A stretch of 64,000 nt of DNA from the NCBI GenBank assembly GCA_965644295.1, contig CBFFRP010000078.1:186001-250000 (forward strand), written 5' to 3'. The notes beneath the pieces were generated by a model, which worked only from the letters and a program-made list of their open reading frames with translations, ran no database searches and was not told the DNA's origin. The translations under genes were made by a program, and so were the position numbers. Origin of the DNA: Paraphysomonas bandaiensis (lineage: Eukaryota > Chrysophyceae). Below are positions 58,301-64,000 of the stretch, piece by piece (positions within the stretch are counted from its first letter, which is position 1; the number at the start of each line of letters is the position of its first letter).

Positions 58301-60257
58301 CTATGGAAGAAGTAAGTACGAGACCATTATGCGGTCGTCAGTAGTCGCCAGAACTGTCAAGACATGTTCTCCTACAGGCAGTTGATCATCAATGTCAACA
58401 CATAGCCAAGATTGGGAGTCTTTGGGATGTTTCTGCGTATAAGTCAACCTCCTTGCAGTTTCCTTCTTGAACGAAAACGAGTCCTTATCTTTGACATTTT
58501 CAGTCAGATAAAGTTCAGTATCACATTCCCAGAAATTCTTAAACCCCTTCGGAACTTTACCCCAATTTCCTGGTGGTTGGCAAATAAATGAATTTCCTGG
58601 CGCTGTGACCTTCGCTGAAAGGGAAAGCGGACCACTTTCTTTGTTACCGTACAACATGTATTTGAAATCGCGATACCCTTGAGATTTTGCTTTCTTGATG
58701 ATATTAGGGTCGGTGAGCATCTCAAATATGGCCAACTCAAACCCCTTTGACCCATCATTGTTGCGTAAAACCAAACTCTCTAGAGAAAAGTCATCATTAG
58801 CCCGAGGCTGAAAAGATGTGTAACACTGTACACCGTTATACGGGGACGGATATATTGGTGCGGGAGGAATGTGATGAACCTCGGCTTTGATGTGTTTTTC
58901 GACCAGCGCCTGAAACCCTTCCAGATTTTGATCCGAGTGCGAGAGAATTGTGTTGATGGCGTCTTTGAATATAAGCAACCAAAAAAATGAAAAATGAGCT
59001 GCGCGTAGTTCATGTCCCAGTTTACTAGGGTGCCAGGGTGCAGAACAACACCCCCAGTCTGGGATATAAGGGCCATGACACTTATATTCTTCGTAATGCC
59101 CATGATTCCAGACCTTGACACAAACTTAACTTTAATTCATATTATAGAATAAATATAATACTATATTTAATATACATACATTAACTATTTCATAGGACCA
59201 TGTATATTGTCAATGGAATCACATAAGTAGATAACATGGAATACATATTATCCATCTTATACATTGCACATACCTGAATTCCAGCCCCTCTATACTTATC
59301 AATAACATCTACTAGTACGTTCCAATGTTGTCTAACAGCACCTTTGTTGACCTCAGCCGCTATATCCTATAAATATACAATGATAAACTCGGAAAAGGTG
59401 CAAAAGTAAACTGGGAGCATTATATAAATACAATAGCACAATATATTAGAAATATAACAAACCAACATGTGCTATCGGGCGGTAAGTGTGCTGCGATTTA
59501 CATACCTTTGGCACAGTCTGTAGCAATTTGAAACTAAATTTATCTTCATCTGTTACCTTCACTGGCTTCTTCTCTTTGCATTTGTCTTCACGCCAATTAG
59601 GCATAAAAGAATTTGAAAAAACTACAACGGGACGAGATTTTAATTTCATTGCTTGGCGAACAAACTGTTCAAAGAGGTCTTTCTTTCGGAAGTCTCCGGC
59701 ATCGCAATTGAAACTCTGTTCCCAATGGACGATATCCGCATCAGAACCCGCAAAAGCATTAACACATAAATCATAGGGTAAGCACGGATTATTGCCAAGT
59801 GCAACATTGCGTGAGTTGATTTTAATATTCACTGCTTCAAATGCAGGAGCCATTAATCGACCAGTACGTTCAGTAAATGTAAGATTGAATGGTGTATCAT
59901 GTCCAGCAGTAACAGAGGATCCCATCCAACTAATTACCAATTCATTATTGTTATTCTTCAATAATCCTTGAAGTATTTTACTTTGAAATTTTACTCTATT
60001 TATATCACATTCTTCTATTAATACAATCTATAGATAGATAAAGGGACATACCTGAGAGTGTCCCAACTGGAATGAGGCATAGCAACACTTTTTAAAAATT
60101 TTGGATAGTCTTGAATTTTCCATCTATTTGATATCATATCAATCGTTTGATCAGTCATATCTAATGCATGTTGTAACTGATTAATAATATGATGATCAGT
60201 TGCTATGATAACATAATTAAATATTAATATATATAATAGTGTATATATAGATATCAT
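58301..60257 (-). CDS. Secreted SGNH/GDSL-like hydrolase
   Basis: Four exons: 60257–60052, 59995–59506, 59366–59274 and 59113–58301. The product is 533 residues, phases consistent. An N-terminal signal peptide is clear (ISIYTLLYILIFNYVIIA). The SGNH domain follows, with the nucleophile block WMGSSVTAGHD near residue 90, a central VVVFSNSFMPNW strand region, and the late catalytic block DWGCCSAPWHPSKLGHELRA, in which HP and the upstream Asp are the expected His/Asp pair. A Leu-rich helix (FSFFWLLIFKDAI) may close the domain. About 200 C-terminal residues look like a separate β-rich domain (LTVLATTDDRIMVSYLLLP at the end). The family cleaves esters on sugars or lipids; the substrate here is unknown. 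The GSSVTAGHD version of the motif is, to my knowledge, typical of algal and oomycete-type proteins. Confidence 0.82.
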
Positions 60258-60478
60258 GAAGATGAATAGATAGATATATATACAGGTGGAATATAAGAGT
60301 AGAGTGTATTGAGATCAATGGATTGTATGAGATTACAGGGGTATGGATATGAATGATTTGTAATAGAGATTAATGTGATATCATAAGGGTGATTAGGGTG
60401 ATATCTCTGTAATCGTGAATATGGTGGCTTATATGCAACAAGTTTTGTGACAAGTGGTAGGAATTATAGGCATATATA

Positions 60479-60616
60479 CGTATCGGCATTTTTCGGAAAT
60501 AAATTGAAACAGAAAATTCTATATATTACTGCAATGCAATTACGGATGGAATACAGATAATTATTGTCTCAATATTAGAGGCATCTTTGAACAAAAATAT
60601 ATAGGATGCCGATATG
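60479..60616 (-). repeat. Family-1 TIR element, copy E
   Basis: It begins CGTATCGGCATTTTTCGGAA (about 13 bp are missing next to the TIR compared with copy D) and ends AGGATGCCGATATG. The core contains ATAATTATTGTCTCAATATT and GAGGCATCTTTGAACAAAAA. Confidence 0.85.
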
Positions 60617-60814
60617 TATATATATATACAGTATGTATATGTGTGTATATGGATGTGTGTGTATACGTATACTCTATGTTGCATATGTGTATGTCGTATG
60701 TCTGTCTGTACAGTGGTATATGGTATATGTAGATGTGTACACACTGCTGTATATATAGTATATGGTATACCTCTGGTTCTATACAGCAGCACCAGCAGCA
60801 GTGCAAATCTCTAT

Positions 60815-60939
60815 ACGGGAATAAATTGAAGCAAAATTCTTCTATATAGCTACAATACAACTACGGCTGGTATACAGATAATTATTGTCTCAATATTAGA
60901 GGCATTTTTCAACAAAAATATACAAAGGATGCTGATACG
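60815..60939 (-). repeat. Family-1 TIR element, copy F (one end lost)
   Basis: Same orientation as copy E, 200 bp away. It contains ACAACTACGGCTGGTATACA, GATAATTATTGTCTCAATAT and AACAAAAATATACAAAGGAT, and ends GCTGATACG. The left TIR is missing; the copy starts at ACGGGAATAAATTG. Confidence 0.8.
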
Positions 60940-61137
60940 CTTGTTAATATCATCCATCACACAACTGTATCCATAACAAACACTCTCTCTATATATACGG
61001 ATTACAGATCTTAATAATTCACATTACAAGTCTTCTATATACCACACTCTTAAGTATACTCTACACTGTCTACTGCTCCACTGTACATACATATGAGGGT
61101 TACTACACTCTATAATATACATACACATACAAAGCCA

Positions 61138-61169
<32 letters not shown>

Positions 61170-62497
61170 CATGACTAGAGTGTATATATAGAGAGTATAG
61201 CAGATCACATTACTTTGTTTTTCTCAACTAATCTTCATTAGGGACTCCTGTTGAGTGTATGTATCACTTTACAGTCAATTGAATACTACTATATAGAAGC
61301 TTATATCGATGTGTATTATGTAACTGCAATGCGAAATAGAAGACGGAAGGTAGTTTCCGACGTAGCAGATTTTATATACAATGTGCTGTATATACATGTT
61401 GGCTGGTTGTAAAGGTGCATTATTTCTATTGAGTTCATGCTGTGAGAATTTCCAGTATATATAAATAGTAACTTTGTGTTACGGTTAATCCCCTTCTTGA
61501 GGCAAAACCTCTCAACCTATCAACTTGATTTGGTTAAGGGTATCACTGACCCCTTCAACAACAGTCCTCTTCAGCAGATTCAGACTGAGGATCACATTGG
61601 ACCGACATGGAGACTGCTGAATGACATTGATAAGTCGATCTTATATGCCCAAACCAATTGGTGTAACAAATATATGCAGTGTCACTGTAAATAGTTATCA
61701 GTATACCACGCTTAGGGCTAAAGTAGAAACTACACGAGGCAATGACACTAAAGATGAATCGTCGAAAATAATGAAATGGACGGAATGGAACAAAGAATCA
61801 CACTCCTCGCCCACACTCCTCGCCCACGTTTGATGATATATTTGTGCTTTGGTAGTACCTCTCGTGGATTGTCAAAGTATGTTGATGAATATAATATGAA
61901 TTTGTGAAAGCAGATAGTGTGGAGAAAGTTATAGTATTTCAGGGTTAAGGGTTAAGATAGTGACCCTAATGTACTATTGTACTATTCCATAATAATTTTT
62001 TGGTTTTTAAGGAAAAGGTGATAACTTGTATATTGAAAGAAATGCTTTGTTTCATATTGCAACTTTGATTACAAATTAATCCATTCTACACATCAAGCAA
62101 TAGAAGTTCGGTATTCTGTATTCTCACTTAGAATACTTCAATAATCATCATATAAGGGATTATAGCATTAATAAATACTTCGATATCAACTTTAGCCATT
62201 TAGTATGAAAAAAATATCATAATTTAAGTGGGCATTGTTACATAACTAAACTACCATGAAGCAGATTTACTATTTCCGACAGGTTGCATTATATCTTATG
62301 TCTTATCTTGACTTCTACTTCCATGAATCAGTTTCATGAAATTAGTCACAAAATATTTCTCTTCTTATATAGTTAGTATTTAGTATAACACACAGTGTTC
62401 AAAATATACCACGGGGAATGGTGCTAATAAATAAGAATAACAAAATACTGGCCTAGAATTGCGCATTTCATCTAACTAGCAAATACAAAGCATGTAG

Positions 62498-64000
62498 TTA
62501 ATATCTCAGATCAATGTCAACAACAGGAATATCATCATCTTCATCGTCCTGCTCATATGAGTACTGCTGCTCTTCCTCACCATATTCATCATCACCATCT
62601 TCTGATATTCCTTGGCTTGGTGTTCTCATCAGAGAAGGGTTTTGATTATTACCTTGTATTCCTGCGTTCGACACGCTACTGTGAGACCTTAACATGCGAT
62701 TTTCTGGCAATTTATCGTCATGTACACTCATGCTAGAAGCTTGACGACGAAAAGGTATAGAACTACCACCCATAGTAGCATTACCGGAGCTGTTGGTAGA
62801 AGTACCATTAGTAACATGTGTACTACTGTTGTCATATACTTTGCTATAATACGGGTCGTAAGCATCATCGTAATAGTTGTTGCCTTCATACCCATGTGGA
62901 GGCGACTGGGATTGCGAGAAGTGATTTTGATGTGGTGTTTTCAAATTCCGTTGTTTTCGCAGTGAAGTGGTGAAATCGTCATTATCTGAAGTTGCCCTAA
63001 GTATACGACATTAAACGTAATAGGTTCCATAAATATGTAACCATAGAGCGAGTATAGGGACCAAACTATACAATCTGCAGTGCATGAAGCGACCTAGATG
63101 CCTACATAGCAGGTACTGTATATCGCTACACCAGCGCTACCTTCTCATTATTTCAGAAAATGTTGGGCCTGCGAAAGACTTCTCCGTTGAAGGGACACCT
63201 GTCCGTCCTACAAAATTATACCTCAGTTCATGTTGCTACAGAAAGCATGGCGGAATCACCACTACAGGTCGTACCGTTGCGTTGAGAGACTCTATTGAAT
63301 GATTCATTAATCGCCTATTCATTAAAGGCGATAGATTAGAACAGACTAGAATAAAATACAATTTCACCTTTTTCGCACTCAGTTTTTGCTTGTTATTCGG
63401 AGAAGCTTTGAGCGCGTTTAACTTCTTGTTGAGCGAGGCTACATGATCTAATAGATAAAGAGGTTAAATATATAAGAATATCAATACAGTAGACAACAAA
63501 AAAGCCAATATAAAAAGACAAATATTCCTATTCATCTTCATTGTTGTGCAAATACAAGCCTCAAATACACATACTTCGTAGTTTAGCTATGACGTCATCA
63601 GATCTATCCTTTTGATCAACTAATCTCTCTTCCAATTCTCGTTTTTCTAGTATCAGTTGTTTGTTAGTTGCCTTCAAACGTGAAATTTCTTCACTTAATT
63701 GCTGAACATGATTCTCTAACTCGATTCTTACATCTGGCCTCTCAAATTTAGGTGCTAATGTTGCAATATTAGGCTATATATACAGTATATATACAGTTAG
63801 TAGTTTAATGTATAATAAAATATATAATATTACTTTAGTTGACATATATGCTGATGATATATCACTTGATTGATGTCCATATGAGGATCTCTTATGACTA
63901 CTCTGATGGGATTCATTCTCTGATCTTGAGGGTATATCAGGTTGTTTAGAGGCTTGACCACCTCTAATCTTCATTAGAAGTGAATGTGGATCAAATGAGT
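62498..64000 (-). CDS. Coiled-coil protein with acidic tail (5' end may lie outside window)
   Basis: Five exons in the window: 64000–63834, 63773–63575, 63447–63368, 63235–63141 and 62996–62498, about 345 visible residues, phases consistent. The frame is open to the right edge (SFDPHSLLMKIRGG), so the start is either the Met at 63974 or upstream of the window. Order of regions: a Ser/Gln/Arg-rich segment; a coiled coil from VRIELENHVQQLSEEISRLK through KQLILEKRELEERLVDQKD to SLNKKLNALK; a small exon with FVGRTGVPSTEKSFAGPTF; a disordered Asn/Ser/Tyr-rich region; and an acidic tail ending DDEDDDIPVVDIDLRY. Coiled coils of this sort mediate dimerisation. I do not recognise the family. The small exon 63235–63141 was inferred from splice sites and phase. 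Confidence 0.68.

Larger units (their letters stand above)
60258..62497. other. Gene-free region with two TIR elements
   Basis: 5' flank of the SGNH gene and 3' flank of the coiled-coil gene. It holds family-1 elements at 60479–60616 and 60815–60939, an ATATGTGTGTATAC-rich stretch between them, and an (ATAC)n microsatellite at about 61136–61170. Frames at 61476–61694 and 61621–61833 overlap and have no recognisable content. I support no gene here. Confidence 0.5.

Noticed and set aside
61476-61833. Two overlapping short frames upstream of the coiled-coil gene's 3' end
   Set aside because: No motif, no splice continuation, and mutual overlap in different frames.
2-64000. A CRISPR-like or operon-like defence system
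   Set aside because: The window is intron-containing nuclear DNA. The regular arrays are microsatellites or minisatellites without unique spacers.

Overview
The window is nuclear DNA of a eukaryotic microbe. Genes carry short GT–AG introns of about 45–210 bp, several have 6–10 exons, and UTRs and intergenic DNA are AT-rich, with (ATGT)n microsatellites and small inverted-repeat elements. TAA, TAG and TGA all act as stops, so the code is standard. A type I (potassium-type) vacuolar H+-pyrophosphatase, a PX–AGC kinase, two MAPKK-like kinases and a secreted SGNH hydrolase suggest a protist, perhaps of the stramenopile/alveolate side. That placement is inference; nothing here fixes the species.

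Layout, left to right. 2–814 is the 3' end of an unrecognised gene. 1493–1837 is a PIF/Harbinger transposase remnant. 2503–4828 is the PP2A scaffold subunit A (10 exons). 4829–10156 is a long gene-poor stretch with several inverted-repeat elements. 10157–11829 and 13753–15416 are two copies of type 1 methionine aminopeptidase. 15426–23034 is a near-perfect 3.8 kb tandem duplication: unit 1 carries a 5'-truncated V-PPase and unit 2 is part of the intact gene (21735–24167, minus). 24959–26701 is an unrecognised 8-exon gene. 27877–30405 is an ABCF3/Gcn20-type ATPase. 31239–33324 (minus) is a PX-domain AGC kinase. 35153–35862 (minus) is a small four-helix membrane protein. 36392–46086 is a giant NBAS/Sec39-type tethering protein with an apparent UBA domain. 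47550–49409 (minus) is a proline-rich protein with a coding minisatellite. 50253–50663 (minus) is a PH-domain protein. 51390–52924 and 54519–56688 are two MAPKK-like kinases. 58301–60257 (minus) is a secreted SGNH hydrolase. 62498–64000 (minus) is a coiled-coil protein running off the right edge.

The genes do not form an operon-like or single-pathway cluster. They are ordinary eukaryotic housekeeping and signalling genes: PP2A scaffold, kinases, vesicle tethering, N-terminal methionine removal, translation-associated ABC-F and proton pumping. The most distinctive features are the stepwise MetAP1/V-PPase segmental duplications, the UBA-bearing NBAS homologue, the DLG-motif MAPKK-like kinase with a large insert, and a family of about 145 bp terminal-inverted-repeat elements in at least six copies. 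Exon boundaries were placed by hand from splice sites, phase agreement and family resemblance. I see no tRNA, rRNA or CRISPR in the window.
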